In this document: positions 1 to 38,900 of the stretch, piece by piece
How the letters are laid out: every line of letters begins with the position of its first letter
How positions within the stretch are numbered: the stretch's first letter is position 1
DNA from: Struthio camelus
Taxonomy: Eukaryota; Chordata; Aves; Struthioniformes; Struthionidae
DNA: 64,000 nt
Direction: 5' to 3'
NCBI RefSeq assembly: GCF_040807025.1
Contig: NC_090946.1
Span: forward strand, 3,080,001 to 3,144,000
The notes under the pieces: generated by a model
Told to the model about the DNA's origin: nothing
The model's database searches: none
The model's input: the letters and a program-made list of their open reading frames with translations, nothing else
Made by a program: the position numbers and the translations under genes

Positions 1-686
1 GGCAGTGAGCAGATGGGCAACACTGAATCCAATGCATGCTGTATTACTGCAGTCCATAAATTAGGCAGGAGATTGTGCCAGGCCCTGTTTGAACTGCTGG
101 GTGACTTGGGAGGGCATAGATCTGGTACTGAGGATTGCAATGTGGGTGAAACCGAATTTCTCCCAGATTTTGGTTCTTTCTCAGGGTCAAGAGCTGCTTG
201 AATGGCCGCCTTCTCATTCTGCCTGTGGCAGCAGTGTTTGTACACATAACTGTGCCAATATAAACAGTTGGAGTAGCTATGCTGTGTCAGTGAAATACCC
301 TGCTTTTACTGGTCTGGCTGTGTCCTTTATATTGGGATAACTCATACCATCAGTCTTTAAAATGAGAGCTAGGATTGTTTAGCTCAAGGCCTGCTCATTT
401 GCCAGAAGTCACTGTACAGCAGCTCATGCTCTGGAGATGGTATATACTATTCCCAAATCACCTTTGTTTCCCCTGGCCAGAAGCTGGGCCCAGTGTTTCA
501 CCCCACTGTTCAGTCCAGATGTGTGCCCCAGAGATCTGATTGCACATTCTGGTTGGCCTCTTCCCTCCAAGAGGCAGAAAGGAGCACAGTGGTGTCTTCA
601 GAGTGCCAGTTCAGGGGTTACAGGTGGGAAGGGTCTGCAACCAGAGGTGCTTCTTGGTTTTTTTTAGCAAGGTGTTTGTCCTGCAG
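1..686 (+). other. KDM2A: KDM2A intron, 3' part
   Basis: Non-coding sequence before the first coding exon in the window. It ends in a pyrimidine-rich stretch and a CAG acceptor at 684-686. No repeat or RNA gene is recognised. The first coding exons of KDM2A, roughly the N-terminal 80-90 residues in the human protein, must lie upstream of the window. Confidence 0.8.
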
Positions 687-26387
<25,701 letters not shown>

Positions 26388-29262
26388 AGACCCCCCTTCC
26401 AGGCAGACTGAGGAGAAGGAAAAGAGCCCATCCCACCCCTCTTGGAGAGCCGCTCCTCCACATCCCCACCCTGCCCTCCGTGTCCTGCTGCTGCCTCCCA
26501 CACAAGTCGGCAGGCAGGGCCACTGCTGGCCTCGCTCCGCCATCCTTCCTCCTCCTCCCCCTGGGACTTCCGTCAATGAAGATGTCCCACCAGGCTGGCC
26601 AGTACCAGAGGAGGAACAGGCAAATGGCAGGGAGCCCCGTCTTGGAGGCTGGCTGCTCTAAGGCGGAGGTTGTAATGGAGGTCTCTGTGCAGAGAAGTGG
26701 GGCACCCTCTTCCCCCTGCTTTTCCCCTCCTCCCCGTCTCCTCCTTGCCTTGAAACACTTGTCACTTCCCTGTTAGCACAAGCTTGAGGGTAAAGGTCTC
26801 TCCAAGGAAGAAGGAGCAGAGCTGGAACAAAACGTACCCCTTCATGCAACCACCAGCTCGTCGCTTGCCCTGCTCTGTCAGCCCCCGTTATGGTTTTCCT
26901 CGTTTGGCTGCAGGGGCTGTGATCGAATCCCCTCCTTCTCCCACCGCTCTTGTGCGTCTGGGCGGCTCTTTCAGTGTTGAGGGCAGGAGCCCCGCAGCTG
27001 GGATATCACAAGTTCACCCAGCCACGCAGCTGGCACAAGTGGGCCAGGAGCAGGGTGGCTTTGCAGCATGTTTTTCCCCTTGCTGGGGAGACGAGGCTGG
27101 GGGACGCTGCGCTTTCGCTCTGGGGCAGCGCCAGCCTTCTTGGAGCATCGCGTGTCCCAACATGGCCCCGCAGCAGCGGCGAGGGCCAGGGCTGGCCGCC
27201 AACAGGGAGCAGGGGAGAAACCACAGGTACATCAGCTCAGGGAGGACTCGGAAAGCATCAGCCGGGGGTGAGTGAGCAAGTGGGGGGACAGGAGTTGTCT
27301 CCTCTTCCTTCCCAGCTCCCTGCACGTGGCCTAGCATCGTGAAGCACTCTGGGGCTGCCACAGCCAGAAGGGCAAAGGCGGCTCTGTCTCTGCCTGGGGC
27401 TCTTTGACCTGGGAGTCGAACTGGCATAAATGCCCCACCCCACTGTCCTCTCCTTTTCCCCCACCCCCTTTTAGCTGCCGTTTTTTCCTTTGCAATGAAT
27501 GGTCGGTCCAAAGAACCTCTCTCTAGGGCAGCAGAGAGCTTTTTGCACTTTAAAAAAAGAAAGAAAAAAAAACAAAAAAAAAACAAAAAACAAAAAAGGA
27601 AGAAAAGAAAAAAGGTTGGAATCTTCTTTTGGGTCACTATTTTATTTCCCTCCCTGTCCTGCCTGTGACCAGATGCTCCCCGTCTCTCCCCCAGCATCTG
27701 AGCGCTTGGCAGCACCTGCACACGGCGCTCTTCTTCCCCAGCCTGGCCCGGCCCTCTCCGTTCCCCTCGCAACGCGCATAGATAGCACAAACCAGCCCAC
27801 CGTGTGCCACCGGTTCCTGAGCCCCAGAGAAAGGACGGCTGAGGGGCCAGGAGGCCTCTGTGGAGGCCAGCCCGCGTGTCATCTTGCTGCTTCAAAAGCA
27901 ATAAGGGAGGAGAAGAGTGGCTGCGGCCCCTCGGGCTCCGCCAAGGGCTCTGGCACAGGATTGATGCTCAGGTGTTGGGCGAGATGCCTTGGCCCTCCTG
28001 TGTCGAGGGGTTGGTCTGCGCTTTCCGCCCTCCCCGGCGAGAGCCTGCTCCATCGCTGCGAGGTGGAGAAGGGAGATGTGAGTGTGAGGGTTTCCGCAGT
28101 GCCTCAGTACACGGGTGTTTTGCTGCAATGAATCGGGAGGGCTTCGAGTAGAAAATTACCCCGAGACTAAGAGCAAGAGTGCCAGCCCCTCTGCTCGTGG
28201 CCGGGCAGCAGAAGCCGCCTGCCTTAGTCTCTCTTGGTGGTGGCTCCTGTGAAAAACAGCCGAAAAATCAAAGTTTTGGTGTTTTTTTTGTTTTTATTTT
28301 TTGTTTTTGTTTTTTCTTTTCTTTTTTTTCTCCTTTGGATTGATTTTGAGTTTCACGACAAGAAAGAAGAAAGGTTGGGGCAAAACTTAGCGGGAGCTGG
28401 GAGGGCAGCTGGCTTGGGGGCCTGGGCCAGCCCTGGGGCTTCCCAGGCTGGGCGGGCGTTGGGCTTCCTCCGCCAGGAAAGCGAGCGTCTCTATTTACAC
28501 GCGCATTCGGGGCCGAGCGAAAGCAGCCCCCCACTCTGGGGCAGCACGGGGAGGCAGACGAGGCGAGCTGAGCCGGGGAGGGGCAGGGTGCCCGGGGCAG
28601 CCATCCCCCCCCACCCCCCCCTTTGGGGCTTCAGAGACTCGAAATCAAGGTGCGACCCTTGTCACCTAACTGGCCACCCCAGCCCCCTTGGTGGGCGAGG
28701 GGTGAAAATTCACAAGGAAAGAAGAAGATAAAAAAGAATTATATATATATAAAAATCACTTAGTGATTTAAAAACAACCCAGACTGCTCCCTAAAGACAA
28801 CTCCTGCAACAGAAGTCACTATTGTTTAAGGGTTTGGTTGTGTTTTTGTTTCGTTTCGATTCCCCCCCTCCCTCCCCCCCGGAGAAATATTGTAAATATA
28901 TATTTTTTGTTGGCGATTTAGAGTCCATCTCTGATGTTTGTGCTTTAAAATTAAATGTAAGCATTAAGGGTAAAAGCAAACCAAGTCTTACGCTCTCTCA
29001 GTCGGTATGGTTTGGGTTGGGGGGTTTCTTGTCTGAGGGCAGAGGGAGGGGAGCTAGTTGGCTTTTTTTTGTTTTATTTTTCTTTTTTCTTTTTTAAGCA
29101 TTCTCCGATACTGGTTTTAGAGAGGATCTTTGCTCATAACAGATTACCACAGGGATGGAAGAGATGTTGGGGGGGGAGGGGAGGGAAGATACCAGCCTCT
29201 GAAGGGAAATATTTTGTTTCTTGGGGGTGGATTTTTGGAATAAAAATTTAAAGAAAAAAAAA
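26388..29262 (+). other. KDM2A: KDM2A 3' untranslated region
   Basis: Long 3'UTR after TAG 26385-26387. It holds A-rich (27,551-27,615) and T-rich (28,280-28,332, 29,065-29,095) tracts, a short AT repeat (28,741-28,751) and an ATTAAA variant signal at 28950-28955. The canonical AATAAA lies at 29239-29244. No other gene is recognised in it; open frames there are low complexity. Confidence 0.8.
29239..29244 (+). terminator. KDM2A: KDM2A polyadenylation signal AATAAA
   Basis: AATAAA about 2.85 kb after the stop codon, just before an A-run and an abrupt change from AT-rich to CpG-rich sequence. This fits the end of the transcript at about 29,260. Confidence 0.7.
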
Positions 29263-30690
29263 TAACCCTGCGTCTCGGTTCTGCCCGTTGTTTGTCTGCG
29301 AGTCAGAGGGGAGCGGAGAGGCCGAGGCCTGGGCTGGGCTGGGCTGAGAGGCCGCAGCTTCTGCGGCCGCCCGGCCCTGGGGCTTCCTCTGCCGCGCCGA
29401 GCTGGGTGGAGAGGAAGCGCGGGGCTTAGTCACACGCCCGGGCTCCCGTGCGGGAACCCGACGGCGGCGGCGGGGAACGGTCCCCTGCGGCCGCTCGCCC
29501 CCCGCCCTGGCGGCGGGTCGAGCCGCGTCCTGGTGCTGCATGCGGCCGCGAGCACCCGCTCGCGTTTGCTTGGCAGCTGGGGCTGGCCCTGCCAGCGCCT
29601 TGCACCACAGCTGGCACAGCTCTGTAACCGGCCCTGCTTGGAGCAGGGGTTTATCCCGAAACGCACGGTCAAACTGGCAAAGCAAAGGCACTTCCTGCCT
29701 TCCCGGCTGCCGACGGTGCCCCCATTCGACTGCTGGGGACGTCCCGGACCAGCTTGCGGGCTGGAAGAGCTCGCGCTGCGACTGCACCGTAGCGGGATGC
29801 CCCCTTGCCTTTGCCTCGGGTTTCTCTTGCTGCTGCTGTCTCCCGTCACCCTTCAAACCCTTTCGAGCCTGCTTTGGGGGCAGCTGGGTCGTTCCCCTCC
29901 TTTTTGATATACAAAGGCATTTTGCTTCCACGCGTCGTTTCAAACCGAGGCACGTAAAACGCTGCTGGAGGCAGCCCGGCTGCTCCTCCCGCACAACCGG
30001 GGGGTCTCCTCTCGGGCTCAAACCACCAGCCCCAACTTGCCCATTTGGCTATGATACGTATTGTAGCCGATCCTCAGCGCGCCAGCGCCGCCCCGACCTC
30101 CTCCGGGGACCCTCCTCCTGCCCGGGGGTCTCGTCCTTCTCCAGAAAAGCATCCTGTTGGAGGGAGCCGGCGTGCCTCCGCGCCCAATTCCCGAGGCTAG
30201 CAACCTTCGGGGAGCGCCGAATCCACGGCGCTTGAATCCCGCCTCTCTCGGTCCTCGCCTTCGCGGAGCTGAGGGTCCGGTGGGCGACTCTGCCCCATCT
30301 CCAGCAGTTTCCACCGCCGCAGCCCTCCCGGGAGCAGCCCACCCGCCGGGGCGGCCGCGCTGCCGCTGCCAGGTTTGCCTCAGGCCGGCTAAAAGGAAGC
30401 GAAACCTCCTCCAGCGTCATTGCTCCCGCCTGCGTGGCTGCGCCCAGGCTTTCGCCTTTGCCGCCCCTCGCGCTGCCCGGGCCTGCGAGGTGGCCTGGCA
30501 CCTCTGGCCCTCCCCACGCGCCAAACTCCCTAGAAATGAGCTTGTCACAAGGGGTTTTGGGGTTTTGTTTTGTTTTTTTAATTCCCACCCCTCAGCTGGG
30601 CTCGGTTTAAAAGCTGGGAGGAAGCCGGGAGCGGAGCTGGAGCAGGGCGGCCCCGCCGGCGGCACAGGTCGTGCAGGGCGGCTGTCTCGG
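29263..30690. other. CpG-rich intergenic spacer between KDM2A and GRK2
   Basis: GC- and CpG-rich sequence with no recognisable exon. It includes a short ggctgg(g) repeat near 29,330-29,350 and a T/G-rich patch at 30,550-30,580. Long open frames on both strands are expected from the composition. It could hold distal GRK2 regulatory DNA, but nothing specific is seen. Confidence 0.55.
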
Positions 30691-30699
30691 TGTCACACG

Positions 30700-32510
30700 T
30701 GCTGTCACATACACACACGCACGCACACTCACCCCTGTGTGTCTCTCACCACTCTCCCGGTCTCTCTCACGCACCCCCACACACCTGCACACACCCCTGC
30801 TGTCACTCTCACACACACACACCACACACATGGCATCTCACTCACACTTGGTGTCTCTCGCACACACACACGCACACACTCAAGTGTCACGCACACACTC
30901 ACATGGTGTCACACACAGAGACACACACAGTGTGTGAGTTGTGTCACACAAACTCACTCTCTCACACACAAACCCCCACACCCCTGGTGTCTCACAAACA
31001 CACACAAACACACACGGCGTCTCTCACACACACTCACACGGTGTCTCAAACACACACACCCTTGGAGTAACACACACACACATTCACACACATACACACG
31101 GTGTCTCACACACACACACTATCTCACACACCTGGTCTCTCACACACACATTGACACACTCACACACCCCTGCTGTCATGCACACACACTCTCTTACACA
31201 CACACACACACACTCATGCACGCTCTCTTACACACACACACTCACATACACACACACACTCTCTCTCACACTCTCAGTCTCACACTCACATACACACACT
31301 CTCTCACACACTCTCTCACAGTCTCACACTCACACATACTCTCTCACACACTCACACATACTCTCACACACACACTCACACATACTCTCACACACACATT
31401 CTCTTGCACTCTCACACACACACACTCACACATACTCTCACACACACGCACTCTCACACTCACACTCTCACACACACTCTTTCACACTCACACACCCTCA
31501 CACTCTCACACTCACATGCACACTCACACTCTCACACACACACTCACACACACTCAGTCTCACTCACACACATACTCTCACACACATACTCTCACACACA
31601 CTCACACAAACTCTCACACACACACACAGTCTCACACACACACACTCACACACTCACACTCTCACACACACACTCTCACACACACACACTCACTCTCTCT
31701 CACACACTCTCACAGTCTCACACTCACACATACTATCTCACACACTCACACACACTGTCTCACACACACTCTCGCACTCACACTCTCACACTCACACTCT
31801 CTCACACACTCACACTCACACATACTCTCTCACACACAGTCTCACACACACACTCTCACACACACACACCCACACACACTCACATACACACTCTCTCTCA
31901 CACACTCTCACAGTCTCACACTCACACACATACTCTCACACAGTCTCACACACTCACAAACTCTCACACACACACTCACACATACTCTCTCACACTCACA
32001 GTCTCACACACACATTCTCTTGCACTCTAACACACACACACACATACTCTCACACACTCTCACACACACTCTCACTCACACACACTCTCACACACACTTT
32101 CACACTCACACACCCTCACACACACTCTTTCACACTCACACGCACACTCACACTCTCTCACACTCACACTCTCTCACACACACTCACACTCACACACTCT
32201 CACACTCACACTCTCTCACACACACTCACTCTCACACTCTCTCACACTCACACTCTCTCACACTCACACTCTCACACACACTCACACTCTCACACACACA
32301 GTCTCACACACACATTCTCTCACACTCTCACACACACACACTCACACGCACACTCACACACTCACACTCTCTCACTCTCACACACACTCACACACTCTCA
32401 CACTCAAACTCTCTCACACACACTCAGTCTCACACACACATTCTCTCGCACTCTCACACACGCACACTCACACGCACACTCACACGCACACTCACACGCA
32501 CACGCGCCCC
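30700..32510 (+). repeat. 1.8-kb CA/CT low-complexity block upstream of GRK2
   Basis: Almost only C, A and T on the + strand: interleaved CACACA and CTCACA/CTCTCA words such as ctctcacacactcacac, with some variants in the first 500 bp. CA/CT words cannot form a + strand stop codon, so long His/Ser/Thr frames run through it by chance. It abuts the GRK2 CpG island directly. Alternating purine-pyrimidine CA stretches could adopt Z-DNA, and the CT-rich parts triplex structure. Confidence 0.95.
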
Positions 32511-32958
32511 CGCTGTCCGTCCCCCCCCGCCCCCCCGCTCCCTCCCGCGGTCCCGGGCGGCGGCGGCGGCGGAAGGCGGCGGAAGGCGGAAGGCGGAAGG
32601 CGGCGGCGGCGGGGCAGGGCCGCCCCGGGCCCCGCCTGCCGCCCGCGCCGCCGCACCGGCACCCGGCCCGCCGGCGCGCTCACGCACCGCGCTCGCGCTC
32701 ACTCACACTCGCTCGCGCTCACTCACACTCACACTCGCGCTCGCAGCCGCCCGCCCCGCCATGGCCCCGCGCCGCTGAGGGCCGCCCAGGGCCGCCGCCG
32801 CCGCCGCCGGGGGCCTCGCCGCTGAGGGCCGCGCCGCCCCGCCGCCCCGGGCCGCCCCCCGCCCGCCGCCAGGGCCGGGCCGAGCCGGGCCGGGCCAGGC
32901 CGCCCGCGGGGCCGGGCCGGGTCGGCGGCGGCGGCGGCGGGGCGGGGGCCGCGGCAAG
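32511..32958 (+). promoter_or_regulatory. GRK2: GRK2 CpG-island promoter and 5'UTR
   Basis: Extremely GC-rich sequence between the CA/CT block and the GRK2 start codon. It has GGC/GGA-type trinucleotide runs (about 32,550-32,615 and 32,923-32,945) and no TATA box. The ATG at 32959-32961 lies in a good context (gcggcaagATGg). The start site of transcription cannot be set from sequence alone. Confidence 0.7.
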
Positions 32959-35900
32959 ATGGCGGACCTGGAGGCGGTGCTGGCCGACGTGAGCTACCTG
33001 ATGGCCATGGAGAAGAGCAAGGCCACGCCGGCCGCCCGCGCCAGCAAGAAGATCCTGCTGCCCGAGCCCAGGTGAGGCCACCGGGCCCGGCGCGGCCGGG
33101 GCGCCCCACGCGCGTCCGAGCAGGGCGGGCAGGTGCCAGCGGGGCCCGGGCGCCGGCCTGCCCTGGCGCGGGCAAGCGGGGCTGGTGGGCAGGCGCGCCC
33201 CGGCCTGTGCAAGTGCAGCTGCGTGTGCAAGAGTGCCCTGGCGTGTGCAGGCAGGGCTGGTGGGCAAGAGTGCCCTGGTGCGTGCAAGAGTGCCCTGGCG
33301 TGTGCAGGCAGTTCTGGTGGGCAAGAGTGCCCTGGTGCGTGCAAGAGTGCCCTGGCGTGTGCAGGCAGGGCTGGCCTGCAAGAGTGCCCTGGTGTGTGCA
33401 GGCAGGGCTGGTGGGCAAGCGTGCCCTGGTGCGCACAAGAGTGCCCTGGCATGTGCAAGCAGGGCTGGCCTGCAAGAGTGCCCTGGTGCACGCAAGAGTG
33501 CCCTGGCGTGTGCAATCAGGACTGGTGGGCAAGCAGGGCTGGTGGGCAAGTGTGCCCCGGCCTGTGCAAGCGCAGCTGGCGTGTGCAAGTGTCCTGGCGT
33601 GCCCAGGCAGGGCTGGCTTGCAAGCGTGCCCTGGTGTGTGCAAGAGTGCCCTGGTGCGTGTAAGCTGGCCTGGCCTGTAAGCGTGCTCTGGTGCATGCAC
33701 GCGTGCCCTAGTGCATGCACGCGTGCCCTGGTGTATGCAAGCAGAGCTGGCCTGCAACTGTGGCCCTGGTGTGTGTAAGGTGACCTGGCCTGCAAGCGTG
33801 CCCTGGTGCATGCAAGCAGGGCTGGCCTGCACAAGTGCGGCCCAGCGCAGAAGGCGTGTGGCATGGGCAAGCGGGGCTGGCCCAAGCAGACAGTGCACAG
33901 TGTGCACAAGCAGGGCCTGGCACGTGCAAGTGTGGCACAGGGTGTGCAGGCAGCATGCCACCCCTGCAAGCGCAGCCTGTGCAGGCAGGGCCTGGCGCAT
34001 GCAAGCAGGCTGCAGCGTGTGCAAGTGTGGCGCAGCGCGTGCAAGCATGGCCTGGCACATGCAAGCAGAGCCCAGCGCGCGGGGACAGTATGCACCAGGG
34101 CAGCAAGGCACACACGAGTGTGGCAGAGCACACGCTGGCATTGTGCAAGCAGGGCTCCTCATGCGAGGGTGTCACAGCATGTGCAAGGGTGTCCTGGTGT
34201 GTGCGAGCTCAGTGCGGCATGTGCAAGCCTGAGCTTGGCGCGGTACGTGCGAGCGGGGCCCAGCGCCGGTGGGGCGAGGGAGACGGGGCGCGGGGCGCCG
34301 GTCTGCGCTGCCGCAGCCTGTCTGGCCCCCAGACTTTCCTGCTCCTGCAGTTCCCCTTTCTGTCCTCGCCGTGCACGGGCACGGCTGCACCGTCCGCGCG
34401 CCCGCACAGGCGCGCATGCTGGCACACCTCTCTGGTACACATCTTCTGGGTACACACCTCTCCTGTGCACACACAGACGCACCTCTCCGGTATGCATCCT
34501 TCCGGGTACACACCTCTCCTGCGCACACACAGACACACCTCTCTGGTACGCATCCTCCCAGGCACGCACATGTGTACACACACAGGTGCAGCTGGGGGCA
34601 CGCACATGCGTGTGCTCACACCTGTGCTCCCACACAAGCACCACCTGAGCACACCTGCACGCGTGTAAGCACACCCACGCTCACACCTTCTGCACACGTG
34701 CACACACCCTGCCTCCTTCCGGGCACATCCACATAAGCACACTCACCTCTTGCACACAAAAACACATGTGCATGTGCATGTGCAATGTCACTCAGCCGTG
34801 CATGCGTGTGCATGCCCCTCTTGCTCATACACCCAAACACACTGTCCCAACACACGTGTCCCTGGCCAGACATGCAAACTGCAGCGCCTGGACGCACGCA
34901 TACAGTCCTGGAGCCTTGCATCTCCTGAACAAGCATGTACTTGTGCACATGCACACACACGTGCACACCTGTGCAGAGTGCACCAGGGCTGGGCTGCACA
35001 CACATGCATGCACATACACACTTGCACACACACACACACAGAGTGCACAGCCGGTGCACGTGCAGACTCACACGTTGGTTCTGCTGAAACACTTCCCCAG
35101 CCCCCTGTCCTTCACACGCACGCAGAGTTGTGATGCTCTCTGCTGTGCACACCGCCCCCGCACGCGTGTCGATCTCACACACACACACACCCCACTTCTG
35201 CCCACACAACCCGCTTTGCAACTTCCCTTCTCACGCCCGGCCTGCCCAGGCACCGGCGCCCAGCCGGGCAGGCGCACACAGCCATGCACAGCCTGGCGCG
35301 CGCCACATGCACGGCCCGGCCGGCAGCAAAGCCCAGCGTGCGGGGCGTCGGGCGCACGCATCCCGCGCAGCACAGTGCACAGCCTGCTGTGCGTGGCAGC
35401 CCAATGTCCCAGCCCGCCACGCTCCCGCTGCTGGGCCCCGCTTTCCCTCCGGCGTTCGCAGACCCGGGTGTCCTGGGCCGACCGTGGCGCCCGTGCCTGG
35501 CGTTCAGCTCCCACCCTGCAGCCCTGCCTGCCTCAGTTTCCCTGGGGAGGTGGAGGGGGCCTCTGCTGGGCCCTCGGATGCCTGGGCCCCTCTTCCCTGG
35601 CCCTCCCTGCGTGGGGCACCCTGTGGCTACCCCTTACCAAGGCCCAGCAGGGTGTCATGGCGGGGACAGAACAGGGGTCAGGTGCACCGGGGTCCCTGGG
35701 GACAAGCGTGCAGGTGGGGTGGCCGGCGAGGGGATGTATCCTGCCCCTGGAGCCGTGGGAGATGCCCTGGGGGGACGGGGGCACGGGAGACGCAGCAGGG
35801 GCCTGGGGTGGGGGCAGGACTGAGCCCATCTGGCGTCTCCCCAGCATCCGCAGCGTCATGCAGAAGTACCTGGAGGACCGGGGGGAGGTGACCTTCGACA

Positions 35901-38900
35901 AGATCTTTGCGCAGAAGATCGGTGAGCTGGGGGGCCCAGGGGGCTTGGGGGGGGGGCAGCTCAGCATCCACCTGGTGGGCTCCCCCGTGCCAACTCGGGG
36001 CCGCCTGGGTGGGCTGGAGGCAGGTCGGGGCGGCCGGGACGCTTGACCGTGTCCCTTCTGCGGCCTGGCAGAAACGAGGGGGCTGTGAGGCACAGCCGGG
36101 GGGGTGGGCCGGGGGGGTCTGCGTGGCCTGTCCCCCCCCGCCCCGTCACTTCCCCCCAGCGCCAGCGCTAACTGTCCGGGGCAGGAAGCGCCTCTCACTT
36201 CCTCCCGCCTGGCGCTGGTGGTTTCCGGGCCCGTCCGCCCCGCTGCAGCCTGCTCCGGGGCGCCCCGGCCCCTGGCTGCTGGCTCTGCCGGCCGGGTGTC
36301 CTCGCCTCACTGCATCGCCCTGCCGACAGTCCTGGGGCTGGTTTGACCACTCGGCCCATCCCCGAGCCTGGCGCGAGGGACAGGCAGGCCCAGGGAGGGG
36401 GTCCCCGAGCGCCCCAGTCTGGGGGCGCCGGGCTCTGCTGCGGGACGGCAGCTCTCACAGCCGGTCGTGTGCCCCTGCCAGGGTACCTGCTCTTCCGCGA
36501 CTTCGCCCTCAACCAGGCAGAGGAGGCCAAACCCCTCATGGAGTTTTATGAGGAGGTGAGATGGGGGGACGTTGCTGGACGGACCCCGGCGTCTCGCGGG
36601 CACGAGGCAGGGATTTGGTAACTGCAGTGCCCAGGAATGTCGTTCCCGCTGTGCCCAGCACATGTAGTAGGCACCATGCCCCGGGGACGTGGTACCCAGG
36701 GTGCCTGGGAAGTGATAGCCAGGGTACACAGGGAACGTGGTACCCAGGGTGCCCAAAGTGCCCAAGGGGCAGGGTGCCTGGGATGGGATACCCAGGAGAT
36801 GAGCTAACCAAAGGGTGTCCCAGATGTGGTACGCGGAGGGCCTGGGGATGTGGTTGCCAGAGTACCAGGTGCCGGGGAGCTGTCTCGCCCAGGGCTGCGC
36901 CTGCCCCATGGGGGGTGACGTCTGTGGCCCGCGGAGGGCGTGGGGAGCTGTTGTACCCCCGTGCCAACAGGAGCTGTGCCCTTGCCAGATCAAGAAGTAT
37001 GAGAAGCTGGACTCCGAGGAGGAGCGAGCTGCCCGGAGCCGCCACATCTTTGACCATTACATTATGAAGGAGCTGCTGGCCTGCTCCCACGTGAGTGCCA
37101 TGCCACCAGGCGCTGTGCCCAGGGTGGGGTACCCAGAGCGCTTGGGGGGTATGTGGTACCCAGTGTCTTCAGGAAGGGTTTCAAAACCACCATCAGCTCT
37201 GTTGCGGGGGGTGCTGAAACCACCACAGACCCAATGCCATGGGTAGGTGCATGTTTTCCACAGGTTCCCCCATTTGTGCAGCCCTCTCTGGCCCCTGTGG
37301 GAATGCCTGTCCCCGGTGCCCCCATCCTCTCTGCCCAGGAGTGACCTGATCCCATCTTGCCTTGCAGCCCTTCTCCAAGAGTGCCACGGAGCATGTCCAG
37401 AGCCGCCTGAGCAAGAAGCAGGTGCCCCCAGACCTCTTCCAGGTGGGCATCGCCCAGGACAGACCTGGGGTCCCTGCCACTTCTGGTACTCAGGGGGTTA
37501 ATCCTTTCAAGAGGCTGGCGAGAGGGTGTTGGGGGCCTTGCAGGGACAGGGGCCCCAGGGTGGGGGTTGAGGGCTCCCAGAGGATGTGGGGGCCCCAAAG
37601 GATGGTGATGGGATCCCCAGGAGGTTGGCAGTGAGGGGGGATTGCTGGGGGTCTGCATGGGGTAGTAATCAGGTCCCTGGGGACGGGCAGTGAGTAGGGG
37701 ACCTCAGGGCTGTGGGAGTCCTCAATGAGTGGTGATTGAGACCCCAGAGATGCAGGTGACCTGGGCTGGCAGTGGGGTCCCCAGGGGGTTCGCAGTGGCA
37801 GGGAGTCTCTGGGGATGGTGATGGGGTCCTTGGAGTGCTGGGTGTGATGGAGATGCCCAGAGATGATGATATTGGGGTCCCAAGAGATAAAGGTGACCCT
37901 GGGTGGCAGTAGGGTTGCCTGGGGGCTGGCACTGGCAGGGAGTCCCTAAAGGGTGACAGTGGGAATATGGGAATTCCCAAGGGTAGAGGAGACCCCAAAT
38001 AATGAGGGGGACCCAAGGGGTACGGGTGATCGTGGGTGGCAGTGGGGACCCAGCACTGATCCTCATGTTCCCCCAGCCCTACATTGAGGAGATCTGCCAG
38101 AACCTGCGTGGGGGCATCTTCCAGAAATTCATTGAGAGGTGAGATGGGGTGCGGGGACAGGCCTGCTGGCGCTGCGGTGTCCTAGCCCACCCGTGGGGCC
38201 AGGGTCTCCCAGCCGAGAGAGGGGGCCGGGGTACCTTCCTAGATAGGAATTCCAAGAGTCTCCGGACTAGGGATTCAGGGGGGCCTTGTCATCCCCAGGG
38301 ATGATCTCTCTGTCCCGGGATGGGGGCCCCAGGGGGTTTCTCTGTCTCCAGACATGTCCCAGGATCCGTCTGTCCCCAGATGGGTCTTGAGGGTCCTTCC
38401 AGGAGCTCCACTTTTGCCCTTTCTCTGCTTCGTTGCAGTGACAAGTTCACGCGGTTCTGCCAGTGGAAGAACGTGGAGCTGAACATCCATGTGAGTAGGG
38501 ACCCCTGTGCCAGGGGGCACCCCCAGGGCATCTCTGGGGGCACTGCCAGGGCGGGAGGCATGGGTCCCAGTCCCCCAGAGAGACACGGGCACAGGGACAA
38601 GGCTGCCACCCGTGGGACTCCCCACTCCTGGCAAGGTAGCCTTGCACAGGCACCCTTACGCTCCTCCCGGCACCCTCACACACACCCATGGGCTCTCGCA
38701 CTCGCACGGAGGCAAGTTGCACTTCCACACCGACCCGTGCTCGTGAGGATACGCAGAGCAGCCTCCATGTTCCTCCATGGCCCCCACCATCCACCGCCAC
38801 CACGGCCCACACGCACGCTCACACAGCTTCCCCAGCACGGTGGACACCATGGGACCCAACCCAGGCCTCCGGGGTAACGCCTGCCTCTTTCTCGCCTGCT

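Larger units (their letters stand above)
32959..38490 (+). other. GRK2: GRK2 exons for the N-terminal helix and RGS-homology domain
   Basis: Seven exons, residues 1-185. The N-terminal helix needed for receptor activation is unchanged ([16 protein letters not shown]). The RH domain, which binds G-alpha-q, follows from [16 protein letters not shown] through YLLFRDF and [13 protein letters not shown] to [15 protein letters not shown]. Confidence 0.93.

Noticed and set aside
30157-32992. Plus-strand frames of up to 873 codons rich in His, Ser and Thr upstream of GRK2
   Set aside because: They run through CA/CT low-complexity DNA that cannot contain + strand stops, and they enter the GRK2 first exon out of frame.
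32719-34668. Long frames on both strands in GRK2 intron 1 with Cys- or Ala-rich repeats
   Set aside because: Both strands and several frames are open across the same degenerate ~20-bp repeat, as expected for a minisatellite and not for a gene.
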